Below, in pieces: positions 1-8,641 of a stretch of 64,000 nucleotides of DNA. A program made the translations under genes and the position numbers. Under the pieces are notes generated by a model. That model did no database searches. It was given only the letters and a program-made list of their open reading frames with translations, and was not told the DNA's origin. Origin of the DNA: Ferdinandcohnia sp036962705 (lineage in GTDB: Bacteria > Bacillota > Bacilli > Bacillales > Bacillaceae_L); the NCBI RefSeq assembly GCF_036962705.1, contig NZ_JBALOQ010000013.1:62001-126000 (forward strand), read 5' to 3'. The stretch's first letter is position 1, and every line of letters begins with the position of its first letter.

Positions 1-881
1 ATTAAGCTACAATCATTCATCGCGTTATTGTTGTTTTCGTGACCAATCTTAATATTTATTCCCGCTTTATCAGTACGTAACAATCTCGAAAATTCATGCT
101 CACTTTCGATCATCGTTAATAATGAGCGAACTTTTTCAATGTCATGGAACTCAGGTTGACTTAACATATTTGTTTTTCCACCAATAAACATTTTTTCTTC
201 CGTTTGGAAGGAAAGTGTTTTGTCCAAAACATTTATGACTGCGTCATAGTTGTGAATATTCGTTTTTAGAAGGTAAGCAACCTCTTTATAAATTTTGTTT
301 TTTAGATCAGTCAGCGGAACGCCTACAAGTCGCTCGTTTAGAATGTTGACCATTTTTTCGATATCACTCGGGTCAATGGACTCAGGAAATGAAATTGTTC
401 GATTTTCTACATGCCCATTATCCGTTACGATAATAGCAACAGCTGTTTCATTGTTAATTGGAACAATTTGTAGCCTTTTCACTTTATTATCTTTAAAGGC
501 CGGACCTAAAACAATTGAAGTATAATTTGTTAGATCAGATAATATCTGTGCGGATTTTTGGACGATTTTTTCGAGTTCATAAATTTTCTCAGCAAAAATT
601 GACCTCAACTCGTACTTTTCCTTAAGAGTTAATCGGCTCGGAGATATTAAATGATCTACATAGTATCGATAGCCTTGTTCGGATGGAACTCTACCAGATG
701 AGCTATGAGTTTTCTCGATAAATCCTAGTTCTTCTAGATCTGCCATCTCATTGCGAATAGTTGCTGAGCTAAACACAATCCCATCCTTTTTCGACAATGT
801 TCTTGACCCTACTGGCTGTGCAGATCTGATAAAGTCATCAATTATAACTTGAAGAATCAATAGTTGACGATCTGTTAGCAA
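1..881 (-). CDS. hrcA: Heat-inducible transcription repressor HrcA (partial, C-terminus beyond window)
   Basis: HrcA represses the class I heat-shock operons (its own hrcA-grpE-dnaK-dnaJ and groESL) by binding CIRCE. The visible 293 residues begin LTDRQLLILQ, with an N-terminal winged-helix region containing VGSRTLSKK and SSATIRNEMADLE. The family is about 340 residues, so roughly 50 are missing at the window edge. The start is TTG at 881-879, preceded by GAGGTGAT; the nearby ATG is out of frame. A CIRCE operator lies directly upstream, supporting autoregulation. grpE, dnaK and dnaJ would be expected to follow outside the window. Confidence 0.96.
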   Translation of the reverse strand, partial: MLTDRQLLILQVIIDDFIRSAQPVGSRTLSKKDGIVFSSATIRNEMADLEELGFIEKTHSSSGRVPSEQGYRYYVDHLISPSRLTLKEKYELRSIFAEKIYELEKIVQKSAQILSDLTNYTSIVLGPAFKDNKVKRLQIVPINNETAVAIIVTDNGHVENRTISFPESIDPSDIEKMVNILNERLVGVPLTDLKNKIYKEVAYLLKTNIHNYDAVINVLDKTLSFQTEEKMFIGGKTNMLSQPEFHDIEKVRSLLTMIESEHEFSRLLRTDKAGINIKIGHENNNNAMNDCSL

Positions 882-896
882 GGAACATCACCTCTG

Positions 897-923
897 TTAG
901 CACTCTAATTTAGCGAGTGCTAA
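897..923 (-). promoter_or_regulatory. CIRCE operator of hrcA
   Basis: A perfect inverted repeat TTAGCACTC-N9-GAGTGCTAA, the canonical CIRCE element bound by HrcA, lies 15 bp upstream of the hrcA TTG start. It is visible directly in the sequence. Confidence 0.97.
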
Positions 924-933
924 TTCTATAATT

Positions 934-962
934 AAATTACCAAATACGAGTCTCATTGTCAA
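934..962 (-). promoter_or_regulatory. Probable sigma-A promoter of hrcA
   Basis: Reading the minus strand, TTGACA (962-957), a 17-nt spacer and TAATTT (939-934) form a perfect -35 with a weak -10, just upstream of CIRCE. This is the expected arrangement for a vegetative HrcA-controlled promoter. The -10 assignment is uncertain. Confidence 0.6.
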
Positions 963-966
963 CGAA

Positions 967-1130
967 TTAACTTTATTTAGTCGGGGGCTCTCCCCCTGAC
1001 TAAATAAAGTTAAAGCCTCCGGCGGATGCCACGATTTTTCAGAGGAAAATTTTCGATCAGTAAGATCAAAGACTAAAGACGCCACTTCCTGCGGGCCTAA
1101 AAATCGGGCACAAATACACCAAGTCGTATT
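967..1130 (-). repeat. Interspersed hairpin repeat, copy A (minus orientation)
   Basis: Member of the five-copy family described in the findings. On the minus strand it runs from a 5' hairpin (AATAC...GTATT, 1113-1130) through 'GTCTTTAGTCTTTGATC' and 'TGGCATCCGCCGGAGGC' to a very strong 3' hairpin (TTAACTTTATTTAGTC at 967-982 paired with 998-1013, with an inner G5/C5 stem). It fills the hemW-hrcA gap and ends 4 bp from the hrcA -35 box. A spurious 62-codon ORF in it is not a gene. Confidence 0.85.
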
Positions 1131-1139
1131 TAATCTAAA

Positions 1140-2276
1140 TTAAAGCAAAAACTCTTGAAAAACTTCATTTCCAAGAAATTTTCCTTTATGTGTTAGCCGA
1201 ATAAAATCATCCTTTTCCTCAAGCAGACCTTTTGCTTTTTGTTCATTAATTTGGTTCACAAAAACATCAAAAATACTAACAGAAAACTTTTCTTGAAAAT
1301 GGGAGATTGAAACTCCTTGAGTTTTACGAAGACCTAAAAAGAGTTCCTCTTCCATTTTTTCTTGTAAAGTTACGGAATGTGTTTCGACATGAGGAAAACC
1401 ATGTTCTTCAATCGCTGACATATATTTTTTAATTGGTCCAGCATTTGAAATTCTTTTTCCTGCCACATAGCTATGGGCACCAGCGCCGATTCCGTAGTAT
1501 TCTTCATTATTCCAATATGTCAGATTATGGCGGCTTTCGAAACCATTTTTAGAAAAGTTACTGATTTCATATTGGTGGAACCCGTGCTCCTCCATTTCTT
1601 CCATCAAAGTTTCATACATATTAGCCTCGTTTTCTTGGCTAGGAAGATGGAGCTTTCCTTTTCTCATCAAGTTATAGAACACGGTTTTTGGTTCAATAAT
1701 TAGAGAATATGCAGATACATGCTCTACATCAATGGAGAAAGCTAACTCGAGTGATTCCTTAAAGCTTTCGATTGTTTGATGTGGGAGAGAATACATTAAA
1801 TCAATGCTTATATTTTTAAAACCAACATGTTTCGCCAATTCAATCGTATGAAAAACATCTTCACGACGGTGTGTTCTTCCAATTGCCTTGAGAAGCTCAT
1901 CATCAAAGGTTTGGACACCAAAACTGATTCGATTGACACCTGAGTCTAGCATTACTTTTAATTTATCCTCTGTAAGATCTCCCGGATTTGCTTCAAAAGT
2001 AAATTCTATTGTTTTGCTTCGTGGCTTTAAATATTTATTAATACTCGATAGGAATGTTTCAAGTTGGTTAACGGAAAGTACAGTAGGCGTTCCACCACCA
2101 ACAAATATCGAATTGAGTGCCCTTGGTGGATACGCCTCAATTGTATTTTTCATTTCAGTATCCATATATTGAAGATATTCATCAACCGGTTGTCCTTTTA
2201 GAAATACTTTATTGAAATCACAATAGTGACAGATTTGTTCACAAAAGGGAATGTGAAGATATGCTGCTTGTACCAA
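1140..2276 (-). CDS. hemW: Heme chaperone HemW (radical SAM; formerly annotated HemN-like)
   Basis: HemW is a radical-SAM-fold protein thought to bind heme and deliver it to respiratory enzymes; it is often mis-annotated as coproporphyrinogen III oxidase. The CxxxCxxC cluster motif (FCEQICHYCDF) sits near the N-terminus, followed by the glycine-rich 'FVGGGTPT' and the typical HemW C-terminal domain. The open frame extends to 2330, but that region overlaps a terminator hairpin (2305-2323). The TTG at 2276, after AGAAGTGA, gives LVQAAYLHIPF, which matches the family N-terminus (378 aa). It is encoded downstream of lepA, as in B. subtilis. Confidence 0.93.
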   Translation of the reverse strand: MVQAAYLHIPFCEQICHYCDFNKVFLKGQPVDEYLQYMDTEMKNTIEAYPPRALNSIFVGGGTPTVLSVNQLETFLSSINKYLKPRSKTIEFTFEANPGDLTEDKLKVMLDSGVNRISFGVQTFDDELLKAIGRTHRREDVFHTIELAKHVGFKNISIDLMYSLPHQTIESFKESLELAFSIDVEHVSAYSLIIEPKTVFYNLMRKGKLHLPSQENEANMYETLMEEMEEHGFHQYEISNFSKNGFESRHNLTYWNNEEYYGIGAGAHSYVAGKRISNAGPIKKYMSAIEEHGFPHVETHSVTLQEKMEEELFLGLRKTQGVSISHFQEKFSVSIFDVFVNQINEQKAKGLLEEKDDFIRLTHKGKFLGNEVFQEFLL

Positions 2277-2295
2277 AAAATCACTTCTTTCTAAA

Positions 2296-2323
2296 ATAGA
2301 GAAAACCGCAGAATATCTGCGGT
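2296..2323 (-). terminator. Hairpin between lepA and hemW
   Basis: ACCGCAGA (2305-2312) and TCTGCGGT (2316-2323) form an 8-bp stem with a 3-nt loop, followed on the minus strand by TTTTCTCTATTTT. It is a plausible partial terminator after lepA that would tune hemW expression. Confidence 0.7.
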
Positions 2324-2332
2324 ATCTCAATA

Positions 2333-4156
2333 TTACTTGTCGTCCATTTTTAATACTGCCATGAATGCTTCTTGAGGTACTTCGACTGAGCCTACTTGCT
2401 TCATTCGTTTCTTACCTTCTTTTTGTTTTTCAAGAAGCTTACGTTTACGAGAAATGTCTCCACCGTAACATTTTGCTAACACGTTTTTACGTATTGCTTT
2501 TATAGTTGAACGTGCGATAATCTTTTGTCCAACCGCTGCTTGAATAGGTACTTCGAATTGCTGTCTTGGAATTAGTTCCTTCAGCTTCTCTACAATTATT
2601 TTTCCACGTTCATATGCTGTATCCTTATGAACGATAAAGGATAGTGCGTCAACTTGCTCAGTATTCAATAGAATATCCATCTTTACAAGCTTAGATGGTT
2701 TATAGCCAATTAATTCGTAGTCAAATGAAGCATAGCCCTTTGTACTTGATTTTAATTGGTCAAAGAAATCATAGACGATTTCCGCAAGTGGAATTTCATA
2801 AATGATACTTACTCGTTTTTCATCAAGGTATTGCATATCGATAAAAATACCACGTTTACCTTGGCAAAGCTCCATTACAGCTCCAACAAAATCATTAGGT
2901 ACCATCATTGTTGCTTTTACATAAGGCTCTTCAATTCTATCAATTTTTTGTGGGTCTGGCATGTCAGATGGGTTATCAATTTTTAAATCCGTTCCATCCG
3001 TTAGGAATACATCATAAATAACACTCGGTGCCGTAGTAATTAAATCAATTTTAAATTCTCTTTCAATTCTCTCTTGAATAATTTCCATATGCAATAAGCC
3101 TAAGAATCCGCAACGGAAACCAAATCCAAGTGCCTGTGAAGTTTCCGGTTCAAATTGAAGGGCAGCATCGTTTAATTCAAGCTTTTCCAATGCGTCACGT
3201 AAATCATTGTATTTTGCTGTATCGATTGGATACAATCCACAGAATACCATTGGATTTAGGCGTCGATAACCTGGTAATGGTGTTGTTACACCATTTTTTG
3301 CATTCGTAATCGTATCACCCACACGTGTATCACCAACATGCTTGATTGATGCTGTTAAAAATCCAACATCTCCAACTGTAAGTTCTTCCTGTAATGTTGC
3401 ACGTGGTGTGAATACACCTGCTTCTATAACCTCAAACTCTTTACCAGTTGACATCATTTTAATTTTGTCACCTGGCTTAACAGTACCTTCGACAATACGA
3501 ATATAAGCAACTACACCACGGTATGGATCATATACAGAGTCAAAAATTAGTGCCTGTAACGGAGCATCCGGGTCACCTTGTGGTGCAGGGACCTTTTCTA
3601 CTACCTGTTCTAAAATATCTTCAATCCCTATTCCCGCTTTAGCAGATGCAAGAACTGCTTCTGAGGCATCAAGTCCGATCACATCTTCAACTTCTTGTCT
3701 TACTCGCTCTGGGTCAGCACTTGGAAGGTCAATTTTATTAATTACCGGTAAAATTTCCAGGTCATTGTCTAATGCAAGGTACACGTTTGCTAAGGTTTGT
3801 GCTTCAATACCTTGTGCTGCGTCGACAACAAGTACAGCACCTTCACATGCCGCTAAACTACGTGAAACTTCATATGTGAAGTCAACATGTCCAGGGGTAT
3901 CAATAAGGTGGAAAGTATATTCTTCCCCATCTTTTGCCTTATATTTTAATTGTACAGCATTTAGTTTAATTGTAATGCCACGTTCTCTTTCTAGGTCCAT
4001 GGAGTCTAGCAATTGCTCTTTCATTTCACGATGGGTTAACGCATTTGTTTTTTCAAGAATGCGGTCAGCCAATGTTGATTTACCATGGTCTATATGAGCA
4101 ATAATTGAAAAATTCCTGATTCTAGATTGTCTATTACGTCTCTCTTCTTGGTTCAT
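2333..4156 (-). CDS. lepA: Elongation factor 4 (LepA/EF4)
   Basis: LepA is a ribosome-associated translational GTPase. The protein is 607 aa, full length for the family. G motifs are all visible: AHIDHGKST (G1), RERGITIK (G2), DTPGHVD (G3), NKID (G4) and SAK (G5). These are followed by the EF-G-like domains and the LepA-specific C-terminal domain (CYGGDISRKRKLLEKQKEGKKRM). The start ATG at 4156 follows AGGAGG with proper spacing; an upstream in-frame ATG at 4180 lacks one. A terminator upstream suggests its own promoter. Confidence 0.98.
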   Translation of the reverse strand: MNQEERRNRQSRIRNFSIIAHIDHGKSTLADRILEKTNALTHREMKEQLLDSMDLERERGITIKLNAVQLKYKAKDGEEYTFHLIDTPGHVDFTYEVSRSLAACEGAVLVVDAAQGIEAQTLANVYLALDNDLEILPVINKIDLPSADPERVRQEVEDVIGLDASEAVLASAKAGIGIEDILEQVVEKVPAPQGDPDAPLQALIFDSVYDPYRGVVAYIRIVEGTVKPGDKIKMMSTGKEFEVIEAGVFTPRATLQEELTVGDVGFLTASIKHVGDTRVGDTITNAKNGVTTPLPGYRRLNPMVFCGLYPIDTAKYNDLRDALEKLELNDAALQFEPETSQALGFGFRCGFLGLLHMEIIQERIEREFKIDLITTAPSVIYDVFLTDGTDLKIDNPSDMPDPQKIDRIEEPYVKATMMVPNDFVGAVMELCQGKRGIFIDMQYLDEKRVSIIYEIPLAEIVYDFFDQLKSSTKGYASFDYELIGYKPSKLVKMDILLNTEQVDALSFIVHKDTAYERGKIIVEKLKELIPRQQFEVPIQAAVGQKIIARSTIKAIRKNVLAKCYGGDISRKRKLLEKQKEGKKRMKQVGSVEVPQEAFMAVLKMDDK

Positions 4157-4228
4157 TAAAAATCCTCCTGTATGGAACAACTACACTAGATTAGATTATA
4201 CAGAAACATTTTAAGACATTCAATTATG

Positions 4229-4263
4229 AAAAAAAGAGCTTGCCTATTTTTTGGCAAAACTCT
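4229..4263 (-). terminator. Terminator after yqxA
   Basis: An interrupted stem (AGAG..TGCC paired with GGCA..CTCT) is followed by a run of seven T on the minus strand, directly downstream of the yqxA stop codon. Confidence 0.75.
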
Positions 4264-4269
4264 CACTTC

Positions 4270-4623
4270 TTACAGTTTGTCTAAGACACTTCCGATTCCG
4301 TTTCCAATGGCAATCATGATTTTTTCAAATAGAGTACTGATCCCATTTCCTAGCTTTTCACCAATGCTTGAAAAAAGGTTAAAGGCTTCTACGTCCTCTA
4401 GTTGTTTTTGTTTTTGTTCTAGATCATGACTAGTTACTCTTCGACCTAAGACCGATGCTTCCACTTCACCGTTATCATCGGAGATATGAAAGGCACCTTG
4501 AAGAGAGGGGTCATTATAGCCCCTCATATTCTTCATCCCTTCATTTGCTTGCTGCATCCCGATCAATACTCCTAAAAGGAGAACGGTCACAATTAAAAAA
4601 CATTTCATTATGAATTTCACCAT
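4270..4623 (-). CDS. yqxA: YqxA family protein (downstream partner of SpoIIP)
   Basis: A 117-aa protein with one N-terminal hydrophobic segment (roughly residues 6-24, FIMKCFLIVTVLLLGVLIGM) followed by GMQQANEG and a polar tail. It matches the YqxA family, which has no established biochemical function. It starts 12 bp after the spoIIP stop, so it is presumably co-transcribed with spoIIP in sporulating cells. A single-pass membrane protein facing outward is an inference. Confidence 0.88.
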   Translation of the reverse strand: MVKFIMKCFLIVTVLLLGVLIGMQQANEGMKNMRGYNDPSLQGAFHISDDNGEVEASVLGRRVTSHDLEQKQKQLEDVEAFNLFSSIGEKLGNGISTLFEKIMIAIGNGIGSVLDKL

Positions 4624-4635
4624 TGGAATTGCTCC

Positions 4636-5832
4636 CTATTCCTCATTTTCTACGTCTGCGTTTACTTTCTCGGCCTGCCAGTAGTATTCAGCAAAGACAT
4701 CAGCTATTGCAGTTGCTGTTCTTCGAAGCTCTTCAAAATTATTATCAACGCCACCAAATTCGATTAGCATCGCATTCTCGGATTTGTCTTGGTTATAGAT
4801 ACCATTATTACCAGCACCACCTTGATCTAATACTCCTCTGCTTAATCCGGGATATTTTTCCTCTAACAATTCATGTAGTTTGTTTGCTAATGCAAAATTT
4901 TTCGCAAATTGAGGATTCTCTGTTCCAACAACAAATGCTATTTTCGCATATGATTTCCCATTAATCGTCACTGTTGTGGTTTCTTTTCGATGAGCATCAC
5001 GATGTAAATCAAATAGGTAATTTAATTCTTTGTTACTCGCCATTGCACTAGTCACTAAATCACCAGATGCTTTATATGATTGAAACCAGTTATAACCTTT
5101 TTCTTTTAAAAATTTATCCATATTTCTTGTATCAATCTCCGTACCAATTCCACGTGCCTCAAATTCCTCACTAAGCATCTTGCCCACTCTTGTTATATTG
5201 ACCTCTGGATGCCTTGCATTATTTGCATTTGTCGTATCCACTCCCTTTAGGTGTGGAAAGAACGATTCATAGGAATGAGTGTGATAAATATAGGCAACTT
5301 TTTTATCACCGGTCGTCATCGCTGGCGGCGGTACAGGTTCAGAAGGCTTTTCAGCTTGTTCGACATTTTGAGTGGCCACTTGTCTTTCATCTAATAAAAC
5401 ATCCAAAGGCGGTGGAGATTCAATTGGCATATTCGTATAGTTCGTTCCCTCACCAGCTACTAGAATCTTTCCATCGAATATTGAGAACCCCGGAAGTTCT
5501 CTACCTAAAAAGCTCCGTGGGTCATCCAATGTAAGGTTGGTGGCTGCTTTAAATACTGCCCCTAGATAGTCAGGCTTAGTTGTAGATTCAGGTAAGCCTT
5601 GAACGAAATAATGGTTTTCATACCCTAATAAGTGAACAAGTGCTTCACCTGAAAGATTTGTTGCTACATTACTAATGGAAGAAGAACTTATTCTATACTC
5701 TGGTTTAAGAGAGACAATCGCTCCCGTGATTGTAAACAATAAAATAAAACTAAAAATGAGGAATAGAATTCCTTTCACAATGCTAGTTCCTTGAATTGAG
5801 ATCATCATTCCCTGAGCCCGAAAACTCTTCAT
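4636..5832 (-). CDS. spoIIP: Stage II sporulation protein P, peptidoglycan hydrolase
   Basis: SpoIIP is the amidase/endopeptidase of the SpoIIDMP engulfment machine, which thins septal peptidoglycan and drives membrane migration. The 398-aa protein has an N-terminal membrane anchor (about residues 20-40), a variable linker rich in P and E, and the C-terminal hydrolase domain. That domain contains VAYIYHTHSYESF (zinc-ligand region), YLFDLHRDAHRKET and MLIEFGGVDNN. RSFLGRELPGF is also diagnostic. It lies between gpr and yqxA, as in other bacilli. Confidence 0.96.
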   Translation of the reverse strand: MKSFRAQGMMISIQGTSIVKGILFLIFSFILLFTITGAIVSLKPEYRISSSSISNVATNLSGEALVHLLGYENHYFVQGLPESTTKPDYLGAVFKAATNLTLDDPRSFLGRELPGFSIFDGKILVAGEGTNYTNMPIESPPPLDVLLDERQVATQNVEQAEKPSEPVPPPAMTTGDKKVAYIYHTHSYESFFPHLKGVDTTNANNARHPEVNITRVGKMLSEEFEARGIGTEIDTRNMDKFLKEKGYNWFQSYKASGDLVTSAMASNKELNYLFDLHRDAHRKETTTVTINGKSYAKIAFVVGTENPQFAKNFALANKLHELLEEKYPGLSRGVLDQGGAGNNGIYNQDKSENAMLIEFGGVDNNFEELRRTATAIADVFAEYYWQAEKVNADVENEE

Positions 5833-5918
5833 ATTCTACCTCCTCAATGTTTGTCTATCATATTGATATGAACAAACATCGATTAGTAGAACTGAATTGG
5901 TAGAATCTCTTCCTTTTT

Positions 5919-7046
5919 TTAATGCGTGTAAGCACCTGAATTATCCTGACCAATTTCACCGTGTAATGCCGTGTTAAGACCACCTGCAATTACATTGGCC
6001 ATGTCTTCAATAAAGACATCCACCTCTTTTGGCGTAACCATTAAATTATGACCAAGAGGCGCCAACACTTCATGAATGAGCTTTCTTTTTTCGTCCTCTG
6101 GTAGAGTTCCAACAATTCCTAAGAACGTATTTCGTTCCTGCTCCCCAGGTAAGTCATCTTCTGTTAAAACCTTCTTTTCACCAAAGCTCATACCAGCAGG
6201 TACTAGTGAACGTGAAGGCTTATCTCCCTCCCTAAGCTCTCTACCAAAATGCTTTAATATAAAATCAAACGCATCACTTGTAATAGAAACAGCATCCACT
6301 ACTGTTGGTATTCCAATGGCGATTACGGGAATACCTAAAGTCTCTTTACTCAGTTCCTTTCGTTTGTTTCCAACCCCAGAACCCGGATGGATCCCTGTGT
6401 CCGAGATTTGAATGGTTGAATTCACACGCTCCACTGAACGTGCTGCCAGTGCATCAATGGCTATAATAAAATCAGGCTTTGATTTCTCTATCACACCATA
6501 TATAATGTCGCTTGTCTCAATTCCTGTTAATCCCATCACTCCTGGAGCAATTGCACTCACAGAGCGAAAGCCATCCTGAACATTTTCAGGCTGAAGTGCA
6601 AAGAGATGTCTTGTAATTACCAGGTTTTCAACCGCCATTGGTCCAAGGGCATCTGGGGTGACATTCCAATTTCCTAAGCCCACAACAAGGCAGCTTGCAT
6701 CCCTTCCAATATTTAAGTTTGAAAGGAAATGATTAAACTCCTTTGCAAAAACTTCTTGTACCTTTTGTTGGAGCTCTGAATCTTTTTGACGAATTCCCTG
6801 AACTTCTAATGTTAAGTAGTTTCCTTTTTTCTTTCCTATTGCATTTGCACCTTCGTCGGTAATTTCAACAGTTGAGATTGTAATGCCATCTTCTTGTCTT
6901 TCTTTTATGATGACACCTTCAATTTCTGATACAGGCTGTTGATCTTCTTTTAATGATTTATTACGTTCCTCTACTGCCATTGCACTTGCTTCAACGGCTA
7001 AGTCTGTACGAACTGAATATTTTGTTAAATCTAGTTGTTCTCCCAA
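5919..7046 (-). CDS. gpr: Germination protease GPR
   Basis: GPR is the aspartic-like protease that degrades small acid-soluble spore proteins during germination. It is made in the forespore as a zymogen and autoprocessed. Family blocks seen include GLGNWNVTPDALGP, GVMGLTGIETSDII, IAIDALAARSVERVN and DTGIHPGSGVGNKRKE. The frame is open to an ATG at 7061, but that ATG is part of the GGAGG Shine-Dalgarno. TTG at 7046, 8 nt after GGAGG, gives 375 aa with the short propeptide usual for the family. It is divergent from rpsT. Confidence 0.95.
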   Translation of the reverse strand: MGEQLDLTKYSVRTDLAVEASAMAVEERNKSLKEDQQPVSEIEGVIIKERQEDGITISTVEITDEGANAIGKKKGNYLTLEVQGIRQKDSELQQKVQEVFAKEFNHFLSNLNIGRDASCLVVGLGNWNVTPDALGPMAVENLVITRHLFALQPENVQDGFRSVSAIAPGVMGLTGIETSDIIYGVIEKSKPDFIIAIDALAARSVERVNSTIQISDTGIHPGSGVGNKRKELSKETLGIPVIAIGIPTVVDAVSITSDAFDFILKHFGRELREGDKPSRSLVPAGMSFGEKKVLTEDDLPGEQERNTFLGIVGTLPEDEKRKLIHEVLAPLGHNLMVTPKEVDVFIEDMANVIAGGLNTALHGEIGQDNSGAYTH

Positions 7047-7138
7047 TCCAATAACCTCCATTTTTCACATAGTATTTATAGCTTTACCCCCAAAAATGCG
7101 GTTCATGCAATTTTTATCCTGTGGTAAATAGATTGGTA

Positions 7139-7167
7139 TTGCATTATTACAGTCAATTTGATAGAAT
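7139..7167 (+). promoter_or_regulatory. Probable sigma-A promoter of rpsT
   Basis: TTGCAT (7139-7144), a 17-nt spacer and TAGAAT (7162-7167) lie about 125 bp upstream of rpsT. This leaves a leader long enough to carry regulation; no known ribosomal-protein leader was recognised. Confidence 0.5.
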
Positions 7168-7294
7168 AACTTTTGTTGTAACATCAGAGTATCAATGACT
7201 GTATTTGAGATCATTTAGCGAAGTAAAGAGAATTTCCGTCATCGTAAATGATTGATCGTGTTAGATCATCTTGATATTCGCAGGAGGTGAAAGT

Positions 7295-7561
7295 ATGCCA
7301 AATATTAAATCAGCTATCAAACGTGTAAAAACAAATGATGATCGTCGTGCTCAAAACGCAACTGTTAAGTCTGCAATGCGTACTGCTGTGAAAAACTTTG
7401 AAGCATTAGTTGCTAATAACGACGCTGAAAACGCACAATCAGCATTCGTTACTGCTACAAGTAAACTTGACAAAGCGGCTCGCAAAGGTCTTATCCATAA
7501 AAATGTTGCTGACCGTCAAAAATCTCGTCTAGCTAAAAAACTTAGCGAGGTTAATGCATAA
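7295..7561 (+). CDS. rpsT: 30S ribosomal protein S20
   Basis: S20 is a primary 16S rRNA-binding protein of the small subunit. The 88-aa basic protein begins MPNIKSAIKRVKTNDDRRAQN and ends with QKSRLAKKLSEVNA, full length for the family. The ATG at 7295 follows AGGAGGTGAAAGT; an upstream in-frame ATG at 7271 has no ribosome-binding site. It stands alone on the plus strand between gpr and holA. Confidence 0.98.
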   Translation: MPNIKSAIKRVKTNDDRRAQNATVKSAMRTAVKNFEALVANNDAENAQSAFVTATSKLDKAARKGLIHKNVADRQKSRLAKKLSEVNA

Positions 7562-7592
7562 TACCGAAAAGCGCTAGAGCCAGACAATAAAT

Positions 7593-7620
7593 AAACGACT
7601 CGAATTGAGTCGTTTTTTTT
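7593..7620 (+). terminator. Terminator of rpsT
   Basis: AAACGACTC and GAGTCGTTT form a 9-bp stem with a 5-nt loop followed by eight T. It also lies just past the holA stop and may act in both directions. Confidence 0.9.
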
Positions 7621-7624
7621 ATGT

Positions 7625-8641
7625 TCATTTAGCTAACTTCATTATAAATAATTCCAATATCAACTTCTTATCCATTTTACCGTTTTTCATTTCATAATCT
7701 GCTTCAGCAAGCTGGTTCATAATTTTTAGAAGCTCTTCCTGTGTAAATAAATTGGATTGTCCACCTGCAAGCTTGACACGGAATGGATGGACCTTCAAAT
7801 TTCCAGCAATCTGCTGTTGTCCGTAACCTTGTCTAGAAAGCTCCTTCACCTGAAAAATTAATCTAAACTGCGTAGCAAGCAAGGATAAAATTTTTATTGG
7901 CTCTTCATTATTTTGTAATAGGTCATAAAAGATACGTAATGCCTCATCAAGTTTACGATTCACTACCTTATCAATAAGCGAAAAAATATTTTGCTCCAAG
8001 GATCTTGGTACGAGCAACTGAACGGTTTCCTCCGTAATCTCACCATTTGCCCCAAGGTATAAACACATTTTATCTACTTCCTGCGTAATGTTCATGAGAT
8101 TCGTCCCCGCTACCTGTAAAAGCTCTTGCATCGCAGCTGGACGAATGGTAACCTCGTGCTGATTTGCTCGATCGGCAATCCAACTATGTAAATCCTTTTC
8201 AAACAAGGTATTAACAGTTAGAACTTCCGCATTTGCTTTTAAAAGCTTGACGATTTTTTTTCGTTCATCGAGCTTTTCATATGGTGCAGTAAACACAAGA
8301 ATTGTAAATGGAGCAGGGCTTTTCAAATAATGCTCAAGAACCGATACATTATGTTCAACCTTGTCCTTATTTTTCTCAGCAGTTAAGAATGAAGGATTTT
8401 GTAAAATAACAAGCCGTCTTTCGCCCATAAAAGGAAGGGTTTCTGCATCAGCTAAAGCAACCTCAATTGGTGTTTCCTCTAAGTCAAATACTGATAAATT
8501 AAAATCCTTTTCTTCTTCTTCAATGCTATATTTAATAAGTAATTCTTTTGTTTCCTGGATTAAGAAACTTTCAGATCCATGTAACAAATAGACCGGTGCA
8601 AATTGTTTTTTCTTAATTTTTTTCCAAAGCTCTAAATTCAT
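7625..8641 (-). CDS. holA: DNA polymerase III subunit delta
   Basis: The delta subunit is the clamp-loader wrench that opens the beta sliding clamp. The 338-aa protein starts MNLELWKKIKKKQFAPVYLLHGSE, typical of the family (YqeN in B. subtilis), with a RecQ/AAA-like N-terminal region and the helical collar domain near the end (PRSLEQNIFSLIDKV, KIMNQLAEADYEMKNGKMDKK). It is convergent with rpsT and is followed by the shared terminator. Confidence 0.95.
   Translation of the reverse strand: MNLELWKKIKKKQFAPVYLLHGSESFLIQETKELLIKYSIEEEEKDFNLSVFDLEETPIEVALADAETLPFMGERRLVILQNPSFLTAEKNKDKVEHNVSVLEHYLKSPAPFTILVFTAPYEKLDERKKIVKLLKANAEVLTVNTLFEKDLHSWIADRANQHEVTIRPAAMQELLQVAGTNLMNITQEVDKMCLYLGANGEITEETVQLLVPRSLEQNIFSLIDKVVNRKLDEALRIFYDLLQNNEEPIKILSLLATQFRLIFQVKELSRQGYGQQQIAGNLKVHPFRVKLAGGQSNLFTQEELLKIMNQLAEADYEMKNGKMDKKLILELFIMKLAK

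Noticed and set aside
897..1085. 62-codon minus-strand ORF upstream of hrcA
   Set aside because: Composed of repeat copy A, the hrcA promoter and CIRCE; not coding.
4623..4964. 113-codon plus-strand ORF opposite spoIIP
   Set aside because: Antisense shadow of a well-supported gene with no ribosome site and no recognisable product.
7062..7138. Sigma-G promoter for gpr
   Set aside because: TGAAC and CTATAAATA elements are only weak matches to the forespore consensus; not called.
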